A stretch of DNA of 41,418 bases from positions 1 through 41,418 of the forward strand of contig CAYTPI010000025.1 in assembly GCA_964439625.1 (NCBI GenBank). Direction: 5' to 3'. This DNA comes from CAYTPI01 sp964439625 (GTDB taxonomy: Bacteria > Chloroflexota > Anaerolineae > Aggregatilineales > UBA3940). The notes under the pieces are model-generated. The model did no database searches. It had not been told where the DNA came from and worked only from the letters and a program-made list of their open reading frames with translations. Below, piece by piece: positions 24,472-33,691 of this stretch (within the stretch, counting starts at the first letter, position 1; the number at the start of each line of letters is the position of its first letter). The position numbers were made by a program, and so were the translations under genes.

Positions 24472-26070
24472 CAGTTGAAAGGCCTGTGGTAGTTCATTGA
24501 GAACATCACTAGCAAGCACTGACTGGCTATTTATATGACTTGCGACCAATTTACCCGCTAAGGCATGCACGTAGACGCCTGCCACAGCCGCGTCAAACGG
24601 ATCAAGACCTTGCCCTAACAGCCCAGTGATTACACCCGCGAGTACATCACCTGTGCCAGCCGTGGCTAATGCATCGACGGCGAACGGGCTGACATCAACG
24701 CGTCCGTCAGGCGCGGCACAAACAGTAAACGCCCCCTTAAGCACCACAATCGCATTCCACTCAGCAGCATAATTGGTCGCAAGATTTAGACGATCCATCT
24801 CACTTTCCTCACCAGTCAGGCGTCTCATTTCACCCGGGTGAGGCGTCAGGATTGTGTTATCAGGTAACTGTTGTACCCAATCATCTACGTGCGTCAGCAA
24901 ATTGAGTCCGTCGGCATCAATCACGAGCGCTGGTAGTTCCGAATGTGCCAGTATCTGCTGCATAAACGCAACGGTCTGATGCTCCGTGCCAAGGCCCGGC
25001 CCAACCAGCATCGCGGATATACCATCTAGGTGCGTCAGGACCTGCTCTGCCGCATTAGCACCATCGAGCGCGCCAGCCTTCTCTCCAAGAGGGAGCCAAA
25101 CAGCTTCACGGTTAGTCGGGGCCAACATCGCTTGAATAGTGTGAGGCACAGCAAGAACCACCAAACCAGCCCCACTCCGATAGGCTGCCTGCCCCGCTAA
25201 AGAAGCTGCACCAACGTAGCGCTGTGAACCAGCGACACACAACGCCTTGCCATATGTTCCTTTATGAGCATCTGAGTGTCGTTCTGGCAAAACAGCGCGC
25301 ACAGTACCTGGGGTTATCAGGTTGAGCATAATTTCGTCTCGGATAGGCAGCTTATCTGGTGCGCCAATTCCCGATACAATGATTTCACCCACTAATGATT
25401 GCGCCTTACCAAGTAGCAAACCACGCTTGACGGCTTCAAAACAAACAGTTATATCTGCTTCAAGGGTTTTAGGGTCAGCGTCACCTGTATTGCAGTCGAT
25501 ACCCGACGGGCAGTCCGCAGCCACAAGTAATGCCCGCACTGGCTTGGCTGGCATTGCAGGGTCTGTGGGCCATGTCAATGGGGTTTCAAGCGCTTTTGCC
25601 AACATCTCCGCTTGTGTAATCGTCAACATGCGCCGCGCATCATTATCTAACGGCAGACGGATCCCAGTGCCAAACAAGCTATCAACAACGACGTCGGCAT
25701 TACTTACCAAAAAGCGCAAAACTCGCCAGCCCGTATCGTCTTCAGGGTTCGCCATAAAAACGCCAGCTTCGACGGCAGCCGCATAGACTTCATCTTTTTC
25801 GGCGTTACGCTTACGCAGCAGATAACAGCCGATCTCAGCCTCTGTATGCTGTTTGAGAATGGTAGCAGCAGTCAGCCCATCTCCACCGTTATTACCGGGG
25901 CCGATGATAAAGGCAACACGTAAATCAGCAGTGTCGTCGCCAAGCAGGCGAGCTATTACACTGGCAAGCCCACGTCCGGCATTTGCCATCATTTGATCGT
26001 AAGAGATACCTCCCTCATCAATGGCTTTCTCAATAGCGGCCATCTGCTCGACAGACACAACTTTTACCAT
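24460..26070 (-). CDS. nnr: Bifunctional NAD(P)H-hydrate epimerase and ADP-dependent NAD(P)H-hydrate dehydratase
   Basis: A 536-residue fusion that repairs damaged NAD(P)HX. The N-terminal YjeF_N epimerase domain (about 1-215) carries GPGNNGGDGL. The C-terminal ribokinase-like dehydratase domain (about 235-530) carries GPGLGTE, TPHPGEMRRL and ATAGTGDVLAG. Length and order match Nnr. The ATG at 26070 is chosen because GGTGA lies 5 bases upstream; a GTG at 26079 is the alternative. It is the last gene of a minus-strand set with a TrmH-type gene, a membrane protein, YfcE-like and SNase-like genes, each junction overlapping or nearly so. Confidence 0.94.
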   Translation of the reverse strand: MVKVVSVEQMAAIEKAIDEGGISYDQMMANAGRGLASVIARLLGDDTADLRVAFIIGPGNNGGDGLTAATILKQHTEAEIGCYLLRKRNAEKDEVYAAAVEAGVFMANPEDDTGWRVLRFLVSNADVVVDSLFGTGIRLPLDNDARRMLTITQAEMLAKALETPLTWPTDPAMPAKPVRALLVAADCPSGIDCNTGDADPKTLEADITVCFEAVKRGLLLGKAQSLVGEIIVSGIGAPDKLPIRDEIMLNLITPGTVRAVLPERHSDAHKGTYGKALCVAGSQRYVGAASLAGQAAYRSGAGLVVLAVPHTIQAMLAPTNREAVWLPLGEKAGALDGANAAEQVLTHLDGISAMLVGPGLGTEHQTVAFMQQILAHSELPALVIDADGLNLLTHVDDWVQQLPDNTILTPHPGEMRRLTGEESEMDRLNLATNYAAEWNAIVVLKGAFTVCAAPDGRVDVSPFAVDALATAGTGDVLAGVITGLLGQGLDPFDAAVAGVYVHALAGKLVASHINSQSVLASDVLNELPQAFQLLLN

Positions 26071-26075
26071 AGCAT

Positions 26076-26609
26076 TCACCCCCTGTTATTAGAAAAACTT
26101 TGAATTGCGTAGAATAAGACAATAGCGGCACTAACATGGACGTTGAGTGAGCGTCCTTTGCCGTACATCGGAATAAAAAGCGAGGACTGGCACAACGCGA
26201 GCGCTGAGCGCGTCACGCCGTGGTCTTCGTTTCCGATCACAAAAGCAACTTTTTGGGGGTATACAAAGTCGAAATACGGCACGGCAGTATCGGTAATTTC
26301 TAGCGCAGCAATGCGATACCCTTCAGATTGGAGCATCTGAAGCGCATCAGCCGTATTTTTTTCATAATACCAATCCTGTTTCTCGTGCTTATTGCGCCCA
26401 ACCTTTGCAATCGTCTTGTTAGGTTTCGGCGTTGCATTGCAAAGAATCATTGATGTGACTTGAGCAGCATCGGCAATTCGGAATAGGGAGCCAACATTCG
26501 CTGGATACGTCACACTATCTAGAACTAATACAACATCAAGTAAGTTAGGATTTTCGCGACGATAATCACGCAGGAAACGCTTAAGAGGTGTACCCTGAAG
26601 TTGTTTCAT
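26076..26609 (-). CDS. TrmH/SpoU-family RNA 2'-O-methyltransferase
   Basis: A 177-residue SPOUT methyltransferase with the three family motifs: NVGSLFRIADA (motif 1, about 38-48), FVIGNEDHGV (motif 2) and IPMYGKGRSLNVHVSAAIV (motif 3), which build the trefoil-knot SAM site. It methylates ribose in tRNA or rRNA; the target position cannot be read from sequence. The first 29 bases overlap the upstream membrane-protein gene and the stop lies just before nnr. Confidence 0.9.
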   Translation of the reverse strand: MKQLQGTPLKRFLRDYRRENPNLLDVVLVLDSVTYPANVGSLFRIADAAQVTSMILCNATPKPNKTIAKVGRNKHEKQDWYYEKNTADALQMLQSEGYRIAALEITDTAVPYFDFVYPQKVAFVIGNEDHGVTRSALALCQSSLFIPMYGKGRSLNVHVSAAIVLFYAIQSFSNNRG

Positions 26610-26937
26610 CTTCTTCGGGAACTTTCTTTAATGAGCTTAAATCAGTCGTACGAAGCAGTTCACGCTGGGCCTTCATGCCGCGGCTGTAAAACAACAATAC
26701 AACGAGAAATGTGCCACAAATTGGCCCACTGGCAACAGAAACCAATAACTGCCAACGCTCTGACAAACCGAACGCCCCACCTGCTAAATATACACCGCCA
26801 CTAATCAGCGCGAAGAGTATTAGCAGCCCAATACCCCAAAGGCAACCAGATCGCACCGCCACCCAGAGTGTTTGTGTTTGTGCGAGCGCAGCCTGATAGG
26901 TCTCTCGCTCTCGAATTGGCGGTTTATCGTTATACAT
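26581..26937 (-). CDS. Small membrane protein, function unknown
   Basis: A 118-residue protein with two transmembrane helices (about 30-54 and 62-86), an N-terminal polar arm and a charged C-terminal tail (KKVPEEDE). No family recognised. The ATG at 26937 overlaps the end of the YfcE-like gene by 8 bases, and its 3' end overlaps the TrmH-type gene by 29, so it is certainly part of the operon. Confidence 0.7.
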   Translation of the reverse strand: MYNDKPPIRERETYQAALAQTQTLWVAVRSGCLWGIGLLILFALISGGVYLAGGAFGLSERWQLLVSVASGPICGTFLVVLLFYSRGMKAQRELLRTTDLSSLKKVPEEDETTSGYTS

Positions 26938-27415
26938 CAATGACGGTTATGCTTTTATCATCAGTTTCAAAGCTCAGATAAGTTGAGCGCCCAAAACGTC
27001 CCATTAATTCGCCCGGGTTCAACAGCAGCGTCTTGCCGACTTCTGACTGGTTGAGTGTATGATTATGCCCATAGCATACTACATCGTAGGCCTCAGAAGC
27101 CGCGAGTCCTGCCGCAATCGCCGGGTAATGAGTCAATGCAAAGCGGCACTCGTCTATAGTTAGCTCAGCAAATTCACCATGAATTGTGACATTTCCAAGG
27201 GAAGCTGCAATAGTGGTCAGCAAACGCTGATCGCCATCGTTATTGCCAAAAACCACATGGACATCACCATGAAAGTCTTCGGCAAGCTGCTTCAATGTGA
27301 AAGGCGCACAAAAATCCCCAAGAAAGAGAATCGCATCTGCACTATGCAAGCCGCTTAAGGCATCTGCTAGCTTCCAAATATTGTCATGAATGTCAGAACA
27401 AATTGCTATCTTCAT
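26930..27415 (-). CDS. YfcE/MJ0936-type metallophosphoesterase
   Basis: A 161-residue calcineurin-like phosphodiesterase of the small YfcE type. The two-metal ligands appear in order: SDIHDN (about 8-13), LGDFC (about 32-36), FGNNDGD (about 56-62), THYP and GHNH. Such enzymes cleave phosphodiesters with Mn2+; the natural substrate is unclear. The start shares its first base region with the stop of the SNase-like gene (1-base overlap) and the end overlaps the membrane-protein gene. Confidence 0.9.
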   Translation of the reverse strand: MKIAICSDIHDNIWKLADALSGLHSADAILFLGDFCAPFTLKQLAEDFHGDVHVVFGNNDGDQRLLTTIAASLGNVTIHGEFAELTIDECRFALTHYPAIAAGLAASEAYDVVCYGHNHTLNQSEVGKTLLLNPGELMGRFGRSTYLSFETDDKSITVIDV

Positions 27416-28341
27416 TAGTCTGCCGGAATGAGGTTCAAGGATGATACAGCTTCACGCACGTCTTGGGGCCAGAGAAACAGTCGATTATAAGGCGCAACTC
27501 TATAGTAGTGTTGAGGATAGTATATTTTTTGACTGGTAAGGTCGACACAATAGCGTGATATCCACCCTTCACGCTGGCGCGACGAGACAGATTCGCCATT
27601 TGCAATCTTCTGAGTAACCTTAAACAGCTTGACGCACATCCTAAACTCGTAAGCAGCTAGCATAAGCGCATCAGCCCAAATGCCGCGTCCGGCGAGGTAA
27701 GCCTCTTTAGCCGCCTCGCGGTACATCACAAGGTCACTATATTTGGGTAAACTTGGGTAAATGATGAACGGTGCCGCCCAACCTGAGCGCACCATCAACA
27801 AGTTAAACGTTGCGCGCTGCCAAGGTGTCATTTCTGCTAACTCTTTACCAGAGTACGAGGGGCTAACATAGGCAAGAATACGACCGTATTGGTCAAATGG
27901 TTCGTTAGACGTGCGCACAAACAGATTGCGTTTATTGCCGTTGGGTTTTGTCAACATTTTCTCAACCATCTGACGAAAGACAGCAGCAGCTTTGTCACCC
28001 TGTTCTTCTTGCAGTGTTCCAGCCACACCACTCGCTAGACGCGGGTAAAGGTAATTGCCAAGCTCAGTGCTTACTGGTGCAACACCTTGCTGTATCCAAA
28101 TAGCCAGTTGGCGTAAATCGGCATCGTGCCGGGAGGGGCTGGTACGCCCAGGATAACGTGTTTCAGGCGCATCAATACTCAACATTCGAACACTTATAGA
28201 AATATACGGGGTATCGCCATCTGTGGCGCGGAGATATTCCTTAGACCCTAACGAATCCAGGGTCATTCCATCTGGGTCCCAGAAAATCTTTACGTCTGGC
28301 ATAGTTGGCACACTCGGTGTTGCGGGAAAAATAAGACGCAC
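27415..28341 (-). CDS. Staphylococcal-nuclease-like (SNase/TNase) domain protein
   Basis: A 308-residue protein. The SNase core has DGDT (41-44), SVRMLSIDAPE with R52 and E60, and FDQYGRILAYV with R154. These correspond to the calcium-site and catalytic Arg-Glu-Arg set of thermonuclease, so it may be active on DNA or RNA. The core is interrupted by an unusual insert of about 80 residues (about 62-140) and extended by about 100 C-terminal residues. No clear signal peptide is seen from the GTG start at 28341, and no ribosome site supports that start. First gene of the minus operon. Confidence 0.78.
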   Translation of the reverse strand: MRLIFPATPSVPTMPDVKIFWDPDGMTLDSLGSKEYLRATDGDTPYISISVRMLSIDAPETRYPGRTSPSRHDADLRQLAIWIQQGVAPVSTELGNYLYPRLASGVAGTLQEEQGDKAAAVFRQMVEKMLTKPNGNKRNLFVRTSNEPFDQYGRILAYVSPSYSGKELAEMTPWQRATFNLLMVRSGWAAPFIIYPSLPKYSDLVMYREAAKEAYLAGRGIWADALMLAAYEFRMCVKLFKVTQKIANGESVSSRQREGWISRYCVDLTSQKIYYPQHYYRVAPYNRLFLWPQDVREAVSSLNLIPAD

Positions 28342-28498
28342 GACTACAATATCGGCGTAATGAATTGTAGCATTGTGCGATCAGACTGTCCATCAGGCAT
28401 GGTGTTATTCAAGAGTTACACTGACTCTTTTCGAAATTTTATGGGTTGCATGCTAAGTTTCATGATATTCCAATGCAAACGTCTTAAAGGAGCGACCA

Positions 28499-29395
28499 AT
28501 GCTTAAAATAAAAGGGATTTATGCGGCGGTTGTAACGCCTTATGATCACAATGGTCAGGCATCTGGCGAAGCATTTATTGATGTATTGCGGTCGCTAAAA
28601 GAGGCTGGCGCGCATGGAGCCCTACTGACCGGGACAAATGGCGAAGGCCCACAGCTGAGCGTTGAAGAACGCATCGCATTGTACCGTGCCGTCGCCCAGA
28701 CCGATTTACCGGACGATTCATTTACGCTCCTTGCTGGGACTGGTGCCGTCAGTTTAGTCGATACGATTGAAATCACACGAGCAGCCTATCAAGCAGGTCT
28801 TGCTGCCGCTTGTATTCTGCCGCCATTCTTTTTCAGCAACGTCACTGAAGATGGGTTATTTCGCTTCTATGAGTCGATTATCACAGAAGCCGTACCGGAC
28901 GAAAAACCTGTTGTTTTGTACAATAATCCTCGTGTCATCTCAGTGTCACTCGGCCTGAGCCTCATTGCCCGTATCCGCGAGGCCTTTCCTGCTCAGATAG
29001 TTGGGATCAAGGACAGCAGCGGCGATGCCGCCTTCTTTGACCAGCTCCGTACGCTCTTTCCAGACTTGCAGGTGCTGGTCGGCAGTGATTCGCTGCTCGA
29101 ACATGCGCTAACTAATGGCGGAAGTGGGAGCATCACCGGGTCAACGAATCTTTTTGCTGCCGATCTCCGAAAGCTGTATGATGCCCACATGGCTGGTCAA
29201 CCAATTCGGGAACTGTTTAATGCACACCTTGAGAAAATCCAGCCGCTCCGGAAATTTCCGACAATTGCCATGACAAAGTCTGTATTGGCTGCACGGGGCA
29301 TCCTAGCGAATGCAGCCGTTCGAGCACCATTGGAGAATTTAACAGCCCGTCAGGAAACTGAATTGTTCGAATTAATACCAGCCGCAACTGTCTAG
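28499..29395 (+). CDS. DapA-family (dihydrodipicolinate synthase / N-acetylneuraminate lyase) aldolase
   Basis: A 298-residue class I aldolase. The Schiff-base lysine is K171 in VGIKDSSGD and the proton-relay tyrosine is Y141 in VVLYNNPRV. The substrate-carboxylate loop reads GTNGEG where authentic DapA usually has GTTGE. This and the absence of lysine-pathway neighbours suggest a 2-keto-sugar-acid or related aldolase rather than lysine biosynthesis, but that is inference. AAAGGAG gives a strong ribosome site 6 bases before the ATG. Confidence 0.88.
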   Translation: MLKIKGIYAAVVTPYDHNGQASGEAFIDVLRSLKEAGAHGALLTGTNGEGPQLSVEERIALYRAVAQTDLPDDSFTLLAGTGAVSLVDTIEITRAAYQAGLAAACILPPFFFSNVTEDGLFRFYESIITEAVPDEKPVVLYNNPRVISVSLGLSLIARIREAFPAQIVGIKDSSGDAAFFDQLRTLFPDLQVLVGSDSLLEHALTNGGSGSITGSTNLFAADLRKLYDAHMAGQPIRELFNAHLEKIQPLRKFPTIAMTKSVLAARGILANAAVRAPLENLTARQETELFELIPAATV

Positions 29396-29405
29396 AGAGC
29401 ATATC

Positions 29406-30047
29406 GTGAATACGCAGCGTTGGATCGCATTAGGGCTTTTTTGGGGGTTAGCTGCAATTATCACGTCATCACTGGTTCTCGTTCCAGCCGAAAGGGCAGC
29501 GGACGAAGAAGATGTTGCGGTTGCGACTACACCAAACAGCGACACTGAGGCAGACTTTGAGGAGACACCTGAGGAAGCCCCTGTCATTCTGAATTCTGCT
29601 GACCTCACCCCTACTCTTGACCCTGCCATACAAGATATTCTTGAAAGTTTAGAATTAGATTCACTTGGCGTTGGTGATGAGCCATTTGTAATTCGAGCAG
29701 GCAACTTTACCGTTATCGATAACCTTCACCGTGGCAGGGGTACAGCTAATGTATACCGTGTAAATGAAGAACGATTGGCTTTACGTTTCGAAAGTTTCAG
29801 TGTGAGCGATGGGCCAGACCTTGCGGTGGTGTTGTCGCAAAATGATATACCGCGCACAAGTGCTGATGCCTTGCTGCCGACCCATGTCGACCTCGGCCCA
29901 CTCAAGTCAGCAGAAGGTGAACAGACCTACCCCATCCCACCTGATACGAACTTTAACCAATATCGAAGTGTTGTTATTTATAGCACTTCGTTGAACATCA
30001 TCTATACGTCTGCCGAATTAGAACAGGTACGCGGAGCGGGCTCATAG
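29406..30047 (+). CDS. Membrane-anchored DM13-domain protein
   Basis: A 213-residue protein with an N-terminal hydrophobic segment (about 7-27) acting as signal anchor, an acidic low-complexity linker (about 32-75), and a DM13 domain (about 95-205: FVIRAGNFTVIDNLHRGRGT, LRFESFSVSDGPDLAVVLS, YRSVVIYSTSLNIIYTSAEL). DM13 domains occur in extracytoplasmic proteins with proposed redox or electron-transfer roles. It lies 10 bases after the aldolase gene (GTG start), so probably co-transcribed. Confidence 0.82.
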   Translation: MNTQRWIALGLFWGLAAIITSSLVLVPAERAADEEDVAVATTPNSDTEADFEETPEEAPVILNSADLTPTLDPAIQDILESLELDSLGVGDEPFVIRAGNFTVIDNLHRGRGTANVYRVNEERLALRFESFSVSDGPDLAVVLSQNDIPRTSADALLPTHVDLGPLKSAEGEQTYPIPPDTNFNQYRSVVIYSTSLNIIYTSAELEQVRGAGS

Positions 30048-30157
30048 CACTGACATTAGAACAGCGTCACTATCTGCGTAGATATTTTTCTAATGCGGCA
30101 CTGGGGAGCTATCAATCTGCCATTGAACCAGTCCTCGGGCAGCTAGCAGCGAGCTTA

Positions 30158-30880
30158 GTGAACTTTACGGATGTCAAGTCAGATGACACGCTTCTCGACA
30201 TTGGAACAGGTACGGGAATTGTTGCTCAGCACGCAAGCCGGAAGACGGCAAAATCTGTTATCGCGGTAGATTTCGCCAGTGAGATGGCAATAGCAGCACA
30301 TGACACATCAGAGGCAGCCGTTCTACAGGCAGATATACACCATCTACCGCTCGCTTCAGGTTTTTTTAATGTGGCCCTAGGTGGTTTCGCGCTGAATGCC
30401 ACTGATCCGCACTTGGCAGTGGCAGAGATGCGACGGGTATTGGCACACAATGGAACAATTGCAATATATGAGTGGGGTATGGTTGATGCGGTCAGCGAGT
30501 ATATCAGCGATGTAGTGGCGCTTTACGCAGTCGAAGAACCACCCCCCGCGCTAGCAAAGCTGCGAGAGAATCAGTCTCAGCCAGTGCCATGGGATAATGT
30601 TGAAACAGTTGATGACTTGGTCGCCGTTTTCGTTGAAACGGGATTCGAAATCGACAAAGTTGAAATGATTGATGAGACAATCGTACTGCCATCTCTTGCC
30701 GCATTTCTTGCTTACAAGTTTGCATGGCCCAGTCGCCTAGCGGAGTTCGAGGCTATGTCAGGCGACGTTCAACAGTTGTGTATGGCGGAGTTACGCGAAA
30801 ACCTAACAGAACAACTATCCTCAAATGGTCAATTTATTTGGCGACCAAACATAATTCGAATTCGAGCCGTCGCTAGCTGA
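30158..30880 (+). CDS. SAM-dependent class I methyltransferase
   Basis: A protein of at least 240 residues. Motif I is LLDIGTGTGIVAQHA (about 11-25), motif II ends in VIAVDFASEM, then ADIHHLPL and ALGGFALNA, a UbiE-like layout. The GTG at 30158 is the first standard start, yet the same frame stays open and protein-like for about 36 more codons (TLEQRHYLRRYFSNAALGSY) from a CTG at 30050 just after the DM13 stop and a GGAG. The true start may be that CTG. Its end overlaps the convergent PrsW-type gene by 8 bases. Substrate unknown. Confidence 0.8.
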   Translation: MNFTDVKSDDTLLDIGTGTGIVAQHASRKTAKSVIAVDFASEMAIAAHDTSEAAVLQADIHHLPLASGFFNVALGGFALNATDPHLAVAEMRRVLAHNGTIAIYEWGMVDAVSEYISDVVALYAVEEPPPALAKLRENQSQPVPWDNVETVDDLVAVFVETGFEIDKVEMIDETIVLPSLAAFLAYKFAWPSRLAEFEAMSGDVQQLCMAELRENLTEQLSSNGQFIWRPNIIRIRAVAS

Positions 30881-31856
30881 GCTGATCTCGAATAGAGATA
30901 GCCCGCTCGCGGAATGCCGCGATGTCACCTTCATTCGCTCCCAATATTTCACCAGCCTGCATATTCGATTGCTTACGATAGGCTAGTTTAGTCAATACTT
31001 GCAAATATTTTCCAGCTCGCCACCAATTTCTAACACCGCCGTTCTGAAACGCCTGTACCCTAAACCAAAACCGCCCAGCCGGCGAAGTGACAGACTCATA
31101 CTGCTTTTGTGTAAGGGTTCCAAGCTCTACTTCTGAAAGCAGTTGTTTGGTAACCCATTTACGTTCTTGACGAATTGACAACAACATAGTCACAAAGACA
31201 ACCGTTACCAGCAGCCAGTTGAGAAGAATGCCAGCCAACAAGAATGCCCCCGACGCAAAAATTACCAGCGTAGCAACAATGTTATGTGCCATGTGGAGCG
31301 CAATTGCAACCAATAGCCCGACCAATGGCGCAGCAAGGCGTAGAAAAGGACTTCGTCGGTGGCGTGCAAGGCCAAAGCCAATCCCAATCATTGAAGTATA
31401 AAGTGCATGATTCAAGCCGAAAACAAACGCTCGAAAGAAGATTAGCAACGGATCACCTTGAGCTGAAAGGAAGTAAAGAATATTTTCAATGGCAGCGAAA
31501 CCGAAACCAACCATCGCCCCATAAATTATGCCATCAAAAACACCATCAAATTCACCACGAAGTATAAAAAAGACGAAAGCGACGGCAAGCCCTTTGAAGA
31601 TTTCTTCCGTGATAGGAGCCCAAAAAATAGAGCCAATAACCTCGCTGGCAATACCGGACTCATCTAATAGCATGACGGGTGTATTTAATATAACTTGTGA
31701 GATTATGCTAAGAATTGCTGCAGGTATGAAGCCCCAAGCAAACACAACTGCTAATAAGATAATAGGTTCTTTTTCATAGCGGTCCATCCAGTAGAAAAAC
31801 AACGGATAGATCAGCATCGGGATAATGCCACCGCAAATTGACACTAATACAGTCAT
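30873..31856 (-). CDS. PrsW-family intramembrane metalloprotease
   Basis: A 327-residue membrane protein with seven or eight hydrophobic segments in the first 230 residues and a soluble C-terminal tail. The zinc-protease motifs are present: APITEEIFKG with E84 and E85, FDGIIYGAMVGFGFAAIEN (about 107-124), H150 in LNHALYTS, and H188/H191 in ALHMAHN. PrsW proteases cleave membrane proteins, classically an anti-sigma factor; no sigma or anti-sigma gene lies nearby. Convergent with the methyltransferase gene. Confidence 0.9.
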   Translation of the reverse strand: MTVLVSICGGIIPMLIYPLFFYWMDRYEKEPIILLAVVFAWGFIPAAILSIISQVILNTPVMLLDESGIASEVIGSIFWAPITEEIFKGLAVAFVFFILRGEFDGVFDGIIYGAMVGFGFAAIENILYFLSAQGDPLLIFFRAFVFGLNHALYTSMIGIGFGLARHRRSPFLRLAAPLVGLLVAIALHMAHNIVATLVIFASGAFLLAGILLNWLLVTVVFVTMLLSIRQERKWVTKQLLSEVELGTLTQKQYESVTSPAGRFWFRVQAFQNGGVRNWWRAGKYLQVLTKLAYRKQSNMQAGEILGANEGDIAAFRERAISIRDQLS

Positions 31857-31868
31857 TATCTCATCCTA

Positions 31869-32560
31869 TCATTCTGGTATGAGGGATGGTTGAAGTTGCT
31901 TACGCCATTTGGCCCAACGCGATGTAAAGTGTATAAGCGGTGAGCTCAGGGTTTCGTCTCTGGTTGCTGTTTTGAGGCTTTGACGCAGACCATCTGCATT
32001 ATTTGCAAACGGCTGCATTTGCATGACTGCGCGCCCATACTCGATTTTTGTGTGTGCATCACTACCACATGTACCCAATAATTGATGTGTTTTGGAAAAT
32101 GTGAGGGCTTTATCGTTGTCTTCTTGATGGATCGAGCGTGAGTTAAATACTTCTATGGCATCCACATAATCAATAATCGCCAGCAGATCTTTTTCCTCCC
32201 AAGCGCCTTTCCGATAGCGATCAAAAGGATGAGAAACGCTAATCACCGCGTTCTGGTCTTTAAGTATTTTAATGGTCTCCATCGGCGACAGGCCAGCTGG
32301 CACTTCCTCTTGAATGTACCATGCAAGTAGCTCTCCTTTAGTCGTCATGATTTCTTCACCGGGGATAACCCATAGCGGATACTGGCGGGCCATGAGAAGC
32401 GCCGCTTTNNNNNNNNNNTAGCGGTATTGTGGTCAGTAATTGCTAGCTTATCGAGCCCGTGTTTCTGGACGATTTCGTGCAGATCACTTAATTGCGTGAG
32501 CGAGTCACCTGAATAAATGGTGTGGGAGTGAAGTTCAACTTTCCAGAGTGGGTTGTCCAT
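31869..32560 (-). CDS. PHP-domain metal-dependent phosphoesterase, split by an assembly gap
   Basis: The N-terminal piece (from ATG at 32560) reads VELHSHTIYSGDS and LAITDHNT, the first two PHP metal motifs. After the 10-N gap, in another frame, the protein continues AALLMARQYPLWVIPGEEI, then VSHPFDRYR, EVFNSRS and GTCGSDAHTKIEYG, the remaining motifs. The two parts belong together and the frame change only means the gap is not exactly 10 bases. Total length would be about 230 residues. PHP proteins of this kind hydrolyse phosphoesters with a trinuclear metal site. Confidence 0.85.
32409..32418. other. Assembly gap (10 N)
   Basis: Ten Ns inside the PHP gene. To keep the frame the true length must be 2 modulo 3 (for example 8 or 11), so the N run is a placeholder. 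Confidence 0.95.
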
Positions 32561-32638
32561 AATGAGCGTATTCTCAGTATCTTTATGAATTATATGCAGT
32601 AGAGTATAGCGTAGGATTTATGATTATTTTGCAAAAAA

Positions 32639-33691
32639 TTAACCGTGTAGCGTATCGACTTCTTGCTCGTGTTGAGCGCGTCGCCAGCTTTGGTCTCTTT
32701 TATCTGGGAATATTCTTTTTCGGAAGATGAGCGCCGTTACGAGGCCCAAAACCACTGCAAACCAGAGCGTCGAGATACGAACAAAAATAGTAGCTGTACC
32801 CGCAAAACCAGGGTTACTGGCGCCTTCAAGTACAATCAACTGCAGCATACCCGCAATCGAAAGCTCTGCCGCACCAAGGCCACCTGGCAAGCCGCTGATC
32901 GCCCCAATAATTGTAGCAGCAGCCAAGATAAATGTAGATTGCCACAGCAGCAACCAGCTGGGTTCAATGCCCATACCATCAAGAATAAAATAAAACCCAA
33001 TGCACTCACCAGCCCAACTAACCACGCCAAGAGCAATTGCGACTGCAAGTGGCTTTGGTCGAAAGATCTCATAACTGCTTTCGTAGAGCTCGCGGATAGA
33101 CTTGCTGAACTGGCTGACTAACGGCAGGCCGTCTAAGATAGTCAGCCCCCATAGCACAACAGGCCGAATCTGGATCACCGCAATAACGACCATAATGATT
33201 CCAAGAACCGCAAAATACGCAGGCAGATAGCTGATGAGCACGTCATTATTCTCAGCAGAAGTCAGCAGAATACCGCCGAAGCCAATTGCAGCCAGAATTA
33301 GCATGCCGATACCGTCTGTGATGCGCTCCCCGATAATGACGGGGGCCGTTCTTGTAATTGGAGCCCCTGTCATAAAACGGAGTGAGGCTGACTTTAAGAA
33401 CTCACCCACCTTTCCAGGGGACAGAACAAGCACAAAGGCGGATATCCAGAGGCCAGCACTATCTACCCAGCTTAGCCCCTCGACCCCAATCAGCTTGAGA
33501 TACATCTGCCATTTGATCCAGCGAAAGAAGTAATTATGCAGCGTGAAGCCAACAATTGGAATCAGATAGATAACTGGGAAGTTTTGCACGTAAGCTTCAA
33601 TATCTTGCAAATCTGTATAGATCAGTAGGCCGACGATGACGGCGATAGCAAGCAGCATACCGATAAATAATTTACTACGAATATCTTTCAA
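32639..33691 (-). CDS. Flippase-like membrane protein (LPG_synthase_TM / UPF0104 family)
   Basis: A 350-residue polytopic protein with about eight transmembrane helices. Family motifs include LSPGKVGEFLKSASLR (about 92-107), ITDGIGMLIL and the late GLPGGLGAAELSIAG (about 265-279). The family includes the membrane half of lysyl-phosphatidylglycerol synthases and AglD/YbhN-like putative lipid-glycan flippases. No synthetase domain is attached. I prefer the TTG at 33691, which has GGAG 5-8 bases upstream and gives a natural signal-anchor start; an ATG at 33748 lacks a ribosome site. Confidence 0.82.
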   Translation of the reverse strand: MKDIRSKLFIGMLLAIAVIVGLLIYTDLQDIEAYVQNFPVIYLIPIVGFTLHNYFFRWIKWQMYLKLIGVEGLSWVDSAGLWISAFVLVLSPGKVGEFLKSASLRFMTGAPITRTAPVIIGERITDGIGMLILAAIGFGGILLTSAENNDVLISYLPAYFAVLGIIMVVIAVIQIRPVVLWGLTILDGLPLVSQFSKSIRELYESSYEIFRPKPLAVAIALGVVSWAGECIGFYFILDGMGIEPSWLLLWQSTFILAAATIIGAISGLPGGLGAAELSIAGMLQLIVLEGASNPGFAGTATIFVRISTLWFAVVLGLVTALIFRKRIFPDKRDQSWRRAQHEQEVDTLHG

